DNA of 47,416 nt from Pseudanabaena sp. lw0831 (GCF_016584665.1 NZ_BBJB01000113.1:1-47416); one strand, 5' to 3'. Counted from the first letter of the stretch, positions 8,534 through 17,522 are shown. Numbers and translations: made by a program. Notes: generated from the sequence alone by a model not told the origin.

Positions 8534-9107
8534 AGGAACTCATCGTCTTCTCAATACGGCGATCGGGTATCAGCCACATGATCGCCACTGCGACATACAA
8601 CAAGAAAGCTAACCATGAATTCACTATGGAAAGTAGAACCGCTACAGCATAAATCACCAGCGATATCTTGCCTTTAAAATCTCTACCGATCGCGATCGCT
8701 AGTGTGGATTCTTTACCATGATGAGAAATAAGCACACGACTAAGAATGTAATAAGCGATCGCTGACATTAAAAGCACGATCCCATAGAACGCAACAGTCA
8801 CAGGGGCAAAGAAATTTTCACCTGTCCATGCGGTGACAAAGGGAATTAGCGATAGCCAGAATAGCAGATGCATGTTAGCCCACAATATCTTCCCATTGAC
8901 TTGTCTAACTGCCTGTAACATGTGGTGGTGATTGTTCCAATAGATTCCTAGATAAATAAAGCTGAGTACATAGCTCAGAAATACTGGAATTAATGGACGT
9001 AATGCAGCTAAGTCTGCTTCATGTGGCACTTTCAATTCCAACACCATGATGGTAATAATAATAGCAATCACACCATCACTAAATGCTTCTAATCTACCTT
9101 TATGCAT
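8532..9107 (-). CDS. TMEM175-family potassium channel-like protein (DUF1211)
   Basis: From the ATG at 9107 the protein is 191 residues and begins MHKGRLEAFSDGVIAI, containing the RxxxFSDG signature of the TMEM175 family, whose characterised members are potassium-selective channels. About six membrane segments follow (for example IIIITIMVLEL, YVLSFIYLGIYW and LLFWLSLIPFVTAW). The open frame extends upstream to 9281, but that part encodes a dispersed intergenic repeat, and AAAGGAG lies just before 9107, so I use this start. It is convergent with polA. Confidence 0.85.
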   Translation of the reverse strand: MHKGRLEAFSDGVIAIIITIMVLELKVPHEADLAALRPLIPVFLSYVLSFIYLGIYWNNHHHMLQAVRQVNGKILWANMHLLFWLSLIPFVTAWTGENFFAPVTVAFYGIVLLMSAIAYYILSRVLISHHGKESTLAIAIGRDFKGKISLVIYAVAVLLSIVNSWLAFLLYVAVAIMWLIPDRRIEKTMSS

Positions 9108-9180
9108 TGATATATATGCTCCTTTGGGGCTTAGTTCAAATCTACAGCCATTTGCTTTCAAACTCGCCACAAATAAGCAT

Positions 9181-9223
9181 ATAAAACCCATTGCTGGACT
9201 TTGCCCTGCGACCCTTTTTGTGG
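9181..9223. repeat. 43-bp dispersed repeat, copy 1
   Basis: It begins ATAAAACCCATTG and contains CTTTGCCCTGC. A second copy at 40342-40384 matches over the same 43 bases with a handful of differences. It lies upstream of the chosen TMEM175 start. Confidence 0.8.
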
Positions 9224-9282
9224 TTGGTTCGATCGATAACTGCTGTAAGATAGTTCCAATAATAGATCGAGCAAATGACAAG

Positions 9283-9320
9283 CAAACTAATTTGTAAGCG
9301 ATCGCTTACAAATTAGTTTG
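9283..9320. repeat. 38-bp perfect palindrome centred on HIP1
   Basis: It is a loopless, perfect palindrome with arms CAAACTAATTTGTAAGCGA and its complement. GCGATCGC sits exactly at the centre (9298-9305). It lies just past the end of the DUF1186-like gene and may terminate it. Confidence 0.85.
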
Positions 9321-9328
9321 GATTGTTG

Positions 9329-10177
9329 CTATAGCTCCCAAAAAGCTTTTTTCTTTTTGGATTTAGTTTTTGGCTGCTCCCAAAATTGAGGTGTATATGG
9401 CTTAGATGAAACTGATTCCTCGATTTCTTCTGGGTTAAAACAAGCCCACCATGACATATTTTTATGGATATTATCTAATGATTTTCTAGATAGATTTTCT
9501 CTGAGCCGAGCAAGACATGTTTCTACATCGTCTTCCTCCAATATCTTCTCAATTGTTTCAAGATCAGTCCACATCTCTTCAATTAGTCCCTTGTCAAAAG
9601 CCTCCTTAATCTTATCCATCAACTCTTCAGGATAAAGGTCGCAGATGTCACAAACTAGTTGGCTATGAAAAGATGAATCTTCAGGAGCCTCATCACCCGT
9701 AAGCAATCCACCAAAGAAAGACAATGCATCTTCTCTAGTAATCATGCCTTCAACTACTGCATATACCATTGCAGTCAGTGCTGAACCACGACTAAATTCA
9801 TAGGCATTTTTGTTTTGAATAAGACTTTTAATTCCTTCAAGCGAGCCTCCACAAGTTCGCAGTAAAATGACTGGCAAATCTTCTGTGGTTGTATCGCCAA
9901 ACAGATCGTTTGGAAGAGGAACTGGTAAACTGAATAAATCAACAATTACCTGATGAGCTTTAGGTTCTTTAAAATGTCCCAGCAGCATCAAGGCATAGAT
10001 ATATGCAAAATAATCGACATCTTCTGCATATTTTTGTGGATCTTCTCTGACTTTTTCAAGAATCGCAATGAGATGAGGAGTGATTTCTTCTTTGTTGCTT
10101 AAAGCAGCTTCAACATGCTCGTGCTTATATTCACCATCATATATTTCAAATCCAGCCAAAATTTCATTTATATTCAT
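9329..10177 (-). CDS. DUF1186-like protein
   Basis: This 282-residue, largely helical, acidic protein has repeat-like helices, including DVDYFAYIYALMLLGHFKEP and a matching pattern around ITREDALSFFGGLL. It resembles the DUF1186 family, whose function is unknown. The C-terminal 20 residues are rich in lysine (KTKSKKKKAFWEL), where some relatives carry a zinc-binding SEC-C tail; that tail is absent here. There is no signal peptide or membrane segment. It is transcribed divergently from the exonuclease gene across a spacer of about 190 bases. Confidence 0.65.
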   Translation of the reverse strand: MNINEILAGFEIYDGEYKHEHVEAALSNKEEITPHLIAILEKVREDPQKYAEDVDYFAYIYALMLLGHFKEPKAHQVIVDLFSLPVPLPNDLFGDTTTEDLPVILLRTCGGSLEGIKSLIQNKNAYEFSRGSALTAMVYAVVEGMITREDALSFFGGLLTGDEAPEDSSFHSQLVCDICDLYPEELMDKIKEAFDKGLIEEMWTDLETIEKILEEDDVETCLARLRENLSRKSLDNIHKNMSWWACFNPEEIEESVSSKPYTPQFWEQPKTKSKKKKAFWEL

Positions 10178-10371
10178 TTGATTTGCCTCAAATAATTTTT
10201 ATAATTTGTAATGCTAAATTGTATGAGATAGCTAAGATTTTATCCACCTTATTTTTAGCCTCTGTTGAATAGACGATCGCTGATAGCAATTGGCTAAGGC
10301 TATAATTGCACCAAAAGCCTTGTGTCAAAAGCAGCTTTCAATGTCATGAGAAGTTTAAGCGATTTGAATCA

Positions 10372-11151
10372 ATGAAAATTAATGCCAATCTATCTATAGA
10401 ACTCCTTACCTACTATCGCCAGATTAGTACAGAGCTATTCACGGTAGTTGACTTAGAGACAACAGGAGGAAAAGGCGATCGCGATCGCATTATCGAAATT
10501 TCTGTTCTTCAAGCCACACTCAAAGACGGAATTCAGCAAATATCTACTGACCTAATCAATCCTCAAATCCAGATTCCTGAACAAATAGTCAGATTTACAG
10601 GCATCTCGCAGGATATGGTTGCTGATGTTGATGTCAGCGATCGGATTTTGCCCAAATATTTGCCAATGCTACAATCTGGCGTTCTTGTTGCTCACAATAT
10701 TGGCTTTGACTATTCTTTTCTCAAAGCTGAATATCAAAGACTAGGCACTGAATTTATCGCTCCTCAACAACTTTGCACCGTCAAGCTATCAAGGCTATTA
10801 TTGCCACATTTACCATCGCGATCGCTGCCTAAGTTAGTCAAACATTATGACTTTAATGTTGGTAAGTCGCATCGAGCCGAATCCGATGCGATCGCTTGTT
10901 GGTTACTTCTAGAAAAGCTATTGACTCAACTACTCAGGGCAAAGGATGATGAAATCTTGAATCTATTTGGGCAACAATGGCTCTCTGGAGAAGATATAGC
11001 CGTGATTTTGCAACTTCCTCTTTGTCAAGTTGAAGAGCTTTTGGCAGACCCCGCAATCAAATCAAGGTTTTCAAGCCGTAGACAAATTAATCTATATCAG
11101 CGTAAAAATGTTGAAGTTCTAGCGAATAAAATTACTCCATTTCCATTCTAA
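10372..11151 (+). CDS. DEDDh 3'-5' exonuclease (DnaQ-like)
   Basis: The exonuclease motifs are all present: Exo I FTVVDLETTGG, Exo II VAHNIGFDYSFL, and Exo III HRAESDAIACW. They carry the four acidic residues and the histidine of the DEDDh class, which includes the Pol III epsilon subunit and RNase T. About 75 C-terminal residues have a different, HTH-like character (QWLSGEDIAVILQLPLCQVEELL). I take the ATG at 10372 as the start because DEDDh proteins begin shortly before Exo I. The frame also allows an ATG at 10306, with no clear Shine-Dalgarno for either. A role in DNA repair or RNA trimming cannot be decided. Confidence 0.88.
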   Translation: MKINANLSIELLTYYRQISTELFTVVDLETTGGKGDRDRIIEISVLQATLKDGIQQISTDLINPQIQIPEQIVRFTGISQDMVADVDVSDRILPKYLPMLQSGVLVAHNIGFDYSFLKAEYQRLGTEFIAPQQLCTVKLSRLLLPHLPSRSLPKLVKHYDFNVGKSHRAESDAIACWLLLEKLLTQLLRAKDDEILNLFGQQWLSGEDIAVILQLPLCQVEELLADPAIKSRFSSRRQINLYQRKNVEVLANKITPFPF

Positions 11152-11190
11152 AATTGATGGTATGAAGCCTCGCTTCATACCATCAATTTT
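11150..11190. terminator. Hairpin at the exonuclease stop codon
   Basis: A perfect 19-bp stem starts with AAAATTGATGG and has a CTC loop. Its first base pairs overlap the TAA at 11149-11151. Confidence 0.8.
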
Positions 11191-11208
11191 AGACCCATAG
11201 CCATTGTT

Positions 11209-11257
11209 AAACCAAAAGAGAGTTGTGGGGCTTCGCTCCACAACTCTCTTTTGGTTT
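11209..11257. terminator. Hairpin downstream of the alpha/beta hydrolase
   Basis: A 23-bp stem (11209-11231 and 11235-11257) has a TTC loop and one G/T wobble. It follows the minus-strand gene ending at 11263. The window's last bases (from 47401) carry a similar string, AAAAGAGAGTTG, and may open another copy. Confidence 0.8.
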
Positions 11258-11262
11258 CGATA

Positions 11263-12873
11263 CTAAACAAACCAATTCTCTAACCTTTGGAACTGGCGCG
11301 ATCGCACAATGACAATAAACAAAAATGCAGGAATTAAAAATAGTTGCAAAAGAACTCGGAACGCTAATAAAGCATAGGTTAAAGAAACCAGCCCTAAACT
11401 TGCCTGATAGGACACGATCGCAACTAGCGACAATACAGCAACAATCAGAACAGTCATTGTCTTTGCATTTGGCTTTTGCCAATTCAAACGCAAAGGCTGA
11501 CGCAACCAATGCACAAGCCAGCGACCGCCTCGCGTTCCCCAATGCAAAAATAGACTTGGAAAAATTAGTTCAGGTAGAAATAAGAGAGAGAGTTGCCAAC
11601 TAGGAACCAAACCATTGCTATACACAGGAAACATCGCCGCATTAAATTCTTGTACACGGGAATAAGTCAGTGCAATCGGCAGGTAGACAATAAATTGGGG
11701 TAGACCCAGAAAATAGCTAGGACGAACCAGTAAGTCACCAATCCGAATTACTACTGACTCGATCGCATAGGCAATCAGAAACGCACCGATATATAGTCCA
11801 AATGATCGAAAGAAAGACGAGATCGCTCGTTGGACTCTAACTGCATAGGTTGCCACTGGCAAAAGAACAGCACAGAGCAAAATGCTACTGGTCGCGGTGC
11901 GGGAGGGAATGCTGCCATTTGCTCCCAAATAGATGAGTATGCTCACGATCGCAATTACCCCAAAAGCCAGTAAACGAGGCGATCGCAAACCCGATACATC
12001 TCGCAGTCCATAACCCACAGTGAGGATACTACCGACAAAAATGCAAAACCAACCGAGCATCACCTGTGGCATCGTCAGGGAGATCGCTTGTTTGGGAATT
12101 TGTAAAGACTGTATTGCCCAAGTCACTGCTTCTTGAATCAGCGTTGGATCGAAGGGTTCGGTTAAATGATCAGCAGTTGCAGAAATCACTAATTGTCTTG
12201 CTGTTCCCTTGAGGAAATCTCCTTTAATAGAGAACTCTGAAATTGTCTCTCCTGTGGCTTGTTGTAACATTTCGCGCATATCAGCAGGGGTATGAAACTC
12301 CTCATACAAGCCAATACCCATAAACAAATTAGCGGGTAAGCTCTTGGTCACATCTGCATTCATGCCCAAATCGAGAGTGACGCGAATTTTGGGGCTGTTC
12401 ATCGCCAAGGCGATCGCTGTGCTTGCTCCCATCGAGTGTCCGCCAATCCCCAATCGTTGCAGATCGAAGCGATCGGGATGTTTACTGACATACGCCATAA
12501 CTGCCTGAGCGTCTTGCAGATTTTCCTCCTCACTATGGTTACGCCGATAGGATTCACCAAATCCACCCGAATCAAAGGTAAGTGCAGCTATACCATGTCT
12601 GGCTAACTCCACCGCCAAAGGTTCCATCATTTCCTTACTAGAACTCACCCCATGCCATAACATGATCGTTGGGTAGGGAGTTGATGTTTGCACTGGCTGG
12701 AAAAGTTTACCCACTAGGACGCGATCGCGATCGAGGTCAATACGAATAGTTTCAGTTTTGATGCTGTAGGGAGAAAATGTAAAGTGCAACCATAGACCTA
12801 CAGCCAAAACCAACAAGCTCAAAACCAACCCTAGCCAATTTTTTAAGATAGACAGGCGATCGGTAAAGGTCAT
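11263..12873 (-). CDS. Membrane-anchored alpha/beta hydrolase with multi-pass C-terminal domain
   Basis: This 536-residue protein has an N-terminal membrane helix (about residues 12-32) and an alpha/beta-hydrolase domain to about residue 260. The nucleophile elbow is GGHSMGAS (Ser147), the oxyanion region is LWHGVSSS, and a late histidine lies in SATADHLTEPFD. About eight hydrophobic segments follow from residue 270 to the end, including ILTVGYGL, IYLGANG and YFLGLPQFIVYLPIAL. A hydrolase joined to a polytopic domain suggests action on lipids or membrane-linked esters, but the substrate is unknown. The ATG at 12873 begins MTFTDRLSILKNW. It lies downstream of ribF on the same strand but is separated by a multi-hairpin repeat. 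Confidence 0.8.
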   Translation of the reverse strand: MTFTDRLSILKNWLGLVLSLLVLAVGLWLHFTFSPYSIKTETIRIDLDRDRVLVGKLFQPVQTSTPYPTIMLWHGVSSSKEMMEPLAVELARHGIAALTFDSGGFGESYRRNHSEEENLQDAQAVMAYVSKHPDRFDLQRLGIGGHSMGASTAIALAMNSPKIRVTLDLGMNADVTKSLPANLFMGIGLYEEFHTPADMREMLQQATGETISEFSIKGDFLKGTARQLVISATADHLTEPFDPTLIQEAVTWAIQSLQIPKQAISLTMPQVMLGWFCIFVGSILTVGYGLRDVSGLRSPRLLAFGVIAIVSILIYLGANGSIPSRTATSSILLCAVLLPVATYAVRVQRAISSFFRSFGLYIGAFLIAYAIESVVIRIGDLLVRPSYFLGLPQFIVYLPIALTYSRVQEFNAAMFPVYSNGLVPSWQLSLLFLPELIFPSLFLHWGTRGGRWLVHWLRQPLRLNWQKPNAKTMTVLIVAVLSLVAIVSYQASLGLVSLTYALLAFRVLLQLFLIPAFLFIVIVRSRQFQRLENWFV

Positions 12874-12914
12874 GGTTATATTTTTGCTTGGTATTAAAAG
12901 GGGGTAACTAGTTA

Positions 12915-13047
12915 GGAATTGAGCTTTTAGCTAAGAACTTGAGTTCTTGGCTAAAAGCTCAATTCCACTTCAGTGGACTACAGAATATTTCAATTAACCC
13001 GTTTCAACGGGTTTTAGCCATTAGCCCGCACTTGAGTGCAGGGCTTT
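12915..13047. repeat. Multi-hairpin dispersed repeat, copy A
   Basis: The first hairpin has 24-base arms (12915-12938 and 12943-12966, TTGA loop). Smaller ones follow: CCACTTCAGTGG, then AACCCG/CGGGTT around 12998-13015, then GCCCGCACT/AGTGCAGGGC. Copy B at 22862-22990 has the same order of elements. The last hairpin overlaps the 3' end of ribF and provides its stop. Confidence 0.8.
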
Positions 13048-14037
13048 TGCTAGTATCTGTTGGTTTGGTGCAAGATAGTTGCTTGCGGTCTGACAATCAG
13101 CCTGAATTTGAGATTTGAGAGCATCAAGAGAATCAAATTTCTTTTCAGGGCGAATAAATCTGATTAAGTTTACACTTAGTTCCAGATCGTAGAGATCGCC
13201 TTGCCAGTCAAATAAATGTACTTCGACCGATCGCAGATCGCCATTCACAGTTGGACGCAATCCAATATTCATTACACCTAGTATTTGAGATTGCGTTTGC
13301 GATTGTGTTGCTGCATCAGGATGATTGATAGTTGCTTGGACAGCATAAACTCCATCACGCGGCAAACACTTTTGTGTCGGTAGTTCTAAATTTGCAGTCG
13401 GGAACCCAATTGTGCGGCCTAATTGCTTGCCTTGCACAACTCTGCCAACAAGGTTGTAAGGACGACCAAGCAACGAGTTGGCTAAATCAATTTCACCTTG
13501 AGCTAAGGCTGTCCGAATATTCGAGCTACTGATGCGCACGGGCGGCTGATCTAGATCTCCGAAACTCATCGTTTGCTCTGGAATCACCGTCAGGCGATCG
13601 CCCCAAATATTTTGCAGATCGGTGATATTGCCTTGACGTTTCTGCCCAAAGTGAAAATCAAAACCGACGCTAATTAATTCGACTTGGAGGGAGTCAATTA
13701 AAATTTTCTGGATAAATTCGGTGGCGGTTAGTTTGGCAAGATCGGCATTAAAGGGCAGTAAGACTAGCTGCTCGACACCGAGAGACTTGAGCAAGGCTAC
13801 TTTTTCATCAAATGGTGCGAGTAGCGATCGCGATTTTTGGCTAAAAAATTCTTGGGGATGCGGCGAAAAGGAAACGACCGTACTTGTTAAATTGCGATCG
13901 CGATCGCGCAAAGATATCGGCAAAATTGGCGCAATCACACGACGGTGTCCCACATGTACGCCATCAAAGTTACCAAGGGCGATCGCAGTGGGACGAGAAA
14001 TTTGGGTTGGGTCAAATATTACTCTCACGCTTAACAT
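13021..14037 (-). CDS. ribF: Bifunctional riboflavin kinase / FAD synthetase
   Basis: It converts riboflavin to FMN and FMN to FAD. The N-terminal FAD synthetase domain has the nucleotidyltransferase motif ALGNFDGVHVGHR and an ISSSNIR motif. The C-terminal flavokinase domain has GRTIGFPTANLELP and GVYAVQA. I choose the ATG at 14037 (MLSVRVIFDP). The frame opens upstream to 14097, but family members start only about 15-20 residues before the first motif. The last residues, KALHSSAG, and the stop are encoded by a dispersed repeat, so the C-terminus has been altered by that element. No FMN riboswitch is evident near it. Confidence 0.93.
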   Translation of the reverse strand: MLSVRVIFDPTQISRPTAIALGNFDGVHVGHRRVIAPILPISLRDRDRNLTSTVVSFSPHPQEFFSQKSRSLLAPFDEKVALLKSLGVEQLVLLPFNADLAKLTATEFIQKILIDSLQVELISVGFDFHFGQKRQGNITDLQNIWGDRLTVIPEQTMSFGDLDQPPVRISSSNIRTALAQGEIDLANSLLGRPYNLVGRVVQGKQLGRTIGFPTANLELPTQKCLPRDGVYAVQATINHPDAATQSQTQSQILGVMNIGLRPTVNGDLRSVEVHLFDWQGDLYDLELSVNLIRFIRPEKKFDSLDALKSQIQADCQTASNYLAPNQQILAKALHSSAG

Positions 14038-14130
14038 TTTGACATAATTGAAACCAAAAATAGTAGCTACATAGTCATATTGCATTGCTATAGTCAAATG
14101 AAAATCTTCATAAGATATGGAAAATCATTT

Positions 14131-15285
14131 CTAGTTCGCGATCGCTACTAAGTTACGACCATTTTTCTTGGCTGCATATAGTGCATGATCGGCAGCCGTA
14201 ATTAAGCTTTCCACTGAATTCCCATGCTGACGGATTACTGCTATTCCTAAACTAATTGTGATTTGAATATTTGATGGCGTGGGATTTGTCTCTACATAAG
14301 AGCGTAATCGCTCAGCAAGCTCATGGGCTTGATCGAGCGTCGTATCGGGCAACAAAATCAAAAACTCTTCGCCTCCCCAACGACTGGCTGAATCAGCTTT
14401 CCGCATCTTGGTTTGCAATATTTGGGCAAGATGGATGAGAACCATATCACCGCCATCATGCCCGTAGACATCATTAACACGCTTAAAGAAGTCTACATCA
14501 ATCAAAATAATCGCAAATGTGCGATCGCTACGGTAAAACTGATTCATGGCAATCTCAAGCTGATGCATCATCGCTCGGCGATTGAGCAAATGCGTCAACA
14601 CATCAGTATTCGCTGCAACCTTCAAATCATAGTAAAGTCTCTGACAGACCATCATGATAAATCCAGTCGTCAATAAAAATGTGAATAAAAACGCCACGAC
14701 CAAGGTGTAAGCATTTATATCATTAGAAGCAAATAGCTGTTCTGGCGGATTTCTCACTAAACCGACAATTCTGGCGACTAATGACATTGATAAAGCGATC
14801 GTGACACTCGCCATGAATCTAGATGATCCAATAAAACTCTTATGGGGCGTAGTCAGTAAGCAGTAAGTGGATATTGTATAGATAATTATTTGAAAAACTG
14901 TTTGATTAATAGTTTTAAAGACAAAAACATCCTTGAAGATCAAGAAATACAACTGAACACCAAGAAACAAAAGATTAATTATGAATAGGTAATGGAGTTT
15001 AATCTTTTTGTCTGTAAATTGAGAAACACCGACACAAGAAATGGAAGTGCCAACTAAAAGGAAAATACCCGCTAGAACTAATGTGAAGGAGAGAGGGAAG
15101 CCCTTACTTAAGCTGATTAGAAAGCCCGTTGTTGTAAAAGCCCTGCCTATCGCGTAGGTTTTGATTCCCCGATATTGATTTACTAACAAGCTTAAGAAAC
15201 CTAGTATTAATACTTGCAAAGTTGCATCAATACCTAGCATGAAGGTCATTGTCTGAATATCAAAATTTACCAAGTTTGTAAACAT
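14131..15285 (-). CDS. Membrane diguanylate cyclase (GGDEF)
   Basis: This 384-residue protein has about seven N-terminal membrane segments (residues 15-215), then a GGDEF domain. The active-site motif is GGEEF (304-308). The upstream metal site is ILIDVDFFKRVND, and the product-inhibition I-site RKAD (295-298) lies the canonical five residues before GGEEF. It should make cyclic di-GMP from GTP under feedback control, with the membrane part sensing an unknown signal. Its start (15285) overlaps the end of bioF by 19 bases, implying one transcript and coupled translation. Confidence 0.93.
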   Translation of the reverse strand: MFTNLVNFDIQTMTFMLGIDATLQVLILGFLSLLVNQYRGIKTYAIGRAFTTTGFLISLSKGFPLSFTLVLAGIFLLVGTSISCVGVSQFTDKKIKLHYLFIINLLFLGVQLYFLIFKDVFVFKTINQTVFQIIIYTISTYCLLTTPHKSFIGSSRFMASVTIALSMSLVARIVGLVRNPPEQLFASNDINAYTLVVAFLFTFLLTTGFIMMVCQRLYYDLKVAANTDVLTHLLNRRAMMHQLEIAMNQFYRSDRTFAIILIDVDFFKRVNDVYGHDGGDMVLIHLAQILQTKMRKADSASRWGGEEFLILLPDTTLDQAHELAERLRSYVETNPTPSNIQITISLGIAVIRQHGNSVESLITAADHALYAAKKNGRNLVAIAN

Positions 15286-16433
15286 TGCATCAAATACTGG
15301 ATTTGTTCGTGGGTATGACTTGTCATCAGAGTGAGCCGAATGCGCGGAGTCGGGACAGTGGGCGGACGGATCGCAGGAGCAAAGATTCCATTTTCGCGTA
15401 AATTTGTTGCCATTTTTAGAGTTTGAGCAATATCACCCATCTCGATCGCAATTATTGGTGAATCAAACGCGATCGCCTGAATACCTAAACTTTGTAAACC
15501 CTGTTTAAAGAATCTCACAATTTGCCAAAGCTGCTGACGAAGAGTGTTTTCTGACTTGACGATGTTAATCGCTGCGATCGCTGCGCCCGTATCCGCAGGC
15601 GAAAGCCCCGTAGTATAAATCCAAGTAGCCGCCCGATTGCGTAAAAAATCAATGAGTTTAGCCGAACCCGCCACATAGCCGCCCAAACTTCCCAAAGCTT
15701 TGCTCAGAGTTCCCACTTGGATTAAATCCTGCTGAATTCCTAGCGCCTGAGTTAAGCCACCACCGCGATCGCCAAATACTCCCGTGCCATGCGCTTCATC
15801 GACTAATACCATGCAGTCATATTGGTTGGCTAAGTCCATGATTTCCCGCAAGGTCGCCAAGTCACCATCCATACTAAATACGCTATCAGTCGTAATCAGA
15901 CAACGGCGATATTTAGCACGATTTGCTTGTAGTTTAGCGGTGAGATCTGTCAAATTCAAATGTTGATAATCGATCGCAGTTGCACCACTGAGTAAGCCGC
16001 CCTTTTTCAAACAAGAGTGATTATATTCATCCCCCAAAATCAAATCTCGCTGTCCCACAATTGCCGCGATCGCGCCCAAATTAGCCAAATAACCAGAGCT
16101 AAAAACTAGGGCATCTTCTGTATTCTTAAGATCTGCGATCGCCGTTTCTAATTCTTCATGCAAAGCGAGATGACCCGTAACTAAGCGCGATCCAGTCGAG
16201 CCAGTGCCGTACATTTCGGTAGCGGCAATAGCAGCATCAATCAATCTGCGATCGCCTGCTAGCCCCAAATAGTTATTACTAGCAAACATCAACATCTCGC
16301 GTCCATCAATGGTGGCGATCGTCCCTGCTTTGCTACTTATAGTTTGCGTAGAGCGATACCAGTTAGCTTTATGAATCGAGTCTAAAGAGCGATCGAGCCA
16401 GTCGTAGGGCGTAGATATGGGTTCAATCTTCAC
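15267..16433 (-). CDS. bioF: 8-amino-7-oxononanoate synthase
   Basis: This PLP enzyme of the alpha-oxoamine synthase family condenses pimeloyl-ACP (or -CoA) with alanine in biotin synthesis. The 388-residue length is typical. Diagnostic stretches are MLMFASNNYLGLAGDRRL, GSTGSRLVTGHLALHEELE, DEAHGTGVFGDRGGG and the PLP-lysine motif GTLSKALGSLGGYVAGS. A closely related oxoamine synthase such as Kbl cannot be fully excluded by motif, but the overall pattern fits BioF. No other bio gene is in the window. The downstream diguanylate cyclase gene overlaps it. Confidence 0.9.
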   Translation of the reverse strand: MKIEPISTPYDWLDRSLDSIHKANWYRSTQTISSKAGTIATIDGREMLMFASNNYLGLAGDRRLIDAAIAATEMYGTGSTGSRLVTGHLALHEELETAIADLKNTEDALVFSSGYLANLGAIAAIVGQRDLILGDEYNHSCLKKGGLLSGATAIDYQHLNLTDLTAKLQANRAKYRRCLITTDSVFSMDGDLATLREIMDLANQYDCMVLVDEAHGTGVFGDRGGGLTQALGIQQDLIQVGTLSKALGSLGGYVAGSAKLIDFLRNRAATWIYTTGLSPADTGAAIAAINIVKSENTLRQQLWQIVRFFKQGLQSLGIQAIAFDSPIIAIEMGDIAQTLKMATNLRENGIFAPAIRPPTVPTPRIRLTLMTSHTHEQIQYLMQCLQTW

Positions 16434-16530
16434 ACTTCTTTACAAATCAGTTTAAAATTGACTAATAGGATCTGAATAGCTTTAGGCTAACTAATCCCCG
16501 CAATCTATTATTTATGATTTAGGTTTAAAG

Positions 16531-17418
16531 ATGACAGTTGCTTATCCCCATAAATTTCGCGGTCAACTGAGCGCTGAAGACATTCTCGACAATGTTGTAC
16601 GTCAGCGCGAAGTTCACATGACAACATTAAATCGCTATCGCTTTAGCGAACAACGTAGCTGCAAAGATTTGACTGGACTGATTGAACTCCTGAATGGCAA
16701 GCCTCGCGATTTGATTCAAGACCTTTCCCATCATGTTTCTGACGAAGCGCGTCATGCGATGTGGTTGACCGATTTGCTCTATGAGCTTGGTGAAGAAATC
16801 GGTACACCTGATGGGAATTTGTATATCGATGAATTTACTCGCTTGAGTAAGTATGAACCTTCGGCAAATCCTGAAGATATTGTCATCGATGCTTTGGCGG
16901 GAATTAATGTTGCCGAAAAGCGTGGTTGTGAATATTTCGCTGCTCATATTCGCTCTCTCAAGAAAGCGGAACAGACTGACGAGAACATCAAAATTCGCGA
17001 AACCATTGAGAAGATTCTTCCTGAAGAGGCGGCTCATGTACGTTGGGGTAATCGCAAGCTAGCTGAGATTAGCAAAAAGAGTGAAGCTCATCGTACTAAG
17101 GTTGAGGTGGCTAAGCGCAAATATGTAGCGATCGAGCAAGCAGCTTTTGAGTCAGGAATGGATGTTCTTGCTGGTGCAGAAGTACGCCGTCTTGAAAATT
17201 TGTTGAAGATTTCCGAGACTCTTCCGCTATGGGAACGTCCTCAATACTTGCTCAATCAACTTCCTGAGACTTTGTTCTCGACAGAGTTACAGAAGACTAG
17301 AATCGATATCTTCAAAAAAGCATGGGATAAAGATCCTTCTTCTTTTGTGGAGAAGTTCATTCCAATGTTCTTTAATGCCAATCTTAAAGAGACTGCTAGC
17401 AAGGCAGTAAACCATTAA
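16531..17418 (+). CDS. Ferritin-like di-iron domain protein
   Basis: This 295-residue soluble helical protein has two ExxH-type carboxylate-histidine motifs, VSDEARHAMW (near residue 74) and LPEEAAHVRWG (near 169), plus single glutamates on separate helices (REVHM, NVAEKRGCEYFAAH). That arrangement is the four-helix ferritin-like di-iron site. It could be an oxidase, oxygenase or iron handler; the substrate is not evident. About 120 C-terminal residues follow the core. It stands alone, with a hairpin terminator right after it. Confidence 0.8.
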   Translation: MTVAYPHKFRGQLSAEDILDNVVRQREVHMTTLNRYRFSEQRSCKDLTGLIELLNGKPRDLIQDLSHHVSDEARHAMWLTDLLYELGEEIGTPDGNLYIDEFTRLSKYEPSANPEDIVIDALAGINVAEKRGCEYFAAHIRSLKKAEQTDENIKIRETIEKILPEEAAHVRWGNRKLAEISKKSEAHRTKVEVAKRKYVAIEQAAFESGMDVLAGAEVRRLENLLKISETLPLWERPQYLLNQLPETLFSTELQKTRIDIFKKAWDKDPSSFVEKFIPMFFNANLKETASKAVNH

Positions 17419-17431
17419 CAACTCTAACAGG

Positions 17432-17451
17432 CAAGGGGCTTAAGCCCCTTG
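17432..17451 (+). terminator. Terminator after the ferritin-like gene
   Basis: CAAGGGGCTTAAGCCCCTTG is a 20-base palindrome followed by TTCGCTTT, located 14 bases after the stop. Confidence 0.75.
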
Positions 17452-17522
17452 TTCGCTTTAAAGCTTCTAAGTTTGCTAATATTTTATATAGATAAATTTT
17501 TGGCATTAACAAGGTTTAGCTA

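Noticed and set aside
12874-13020. FMN riboswitch near ribF
   Set aside because: This spacer is downstream of ribF and made of dispersed hairpins. No FMN-aptamer pattern was recognised upstream of ribF or ribBA either, though a covariance-model scan was not possible.
14038-14097. Twenty extra N-terminal codons for ribF
   Set aside because: RibF proteins start shortly before the first nucleotidyltransferase motif, and no ribosome site supports the longer form.
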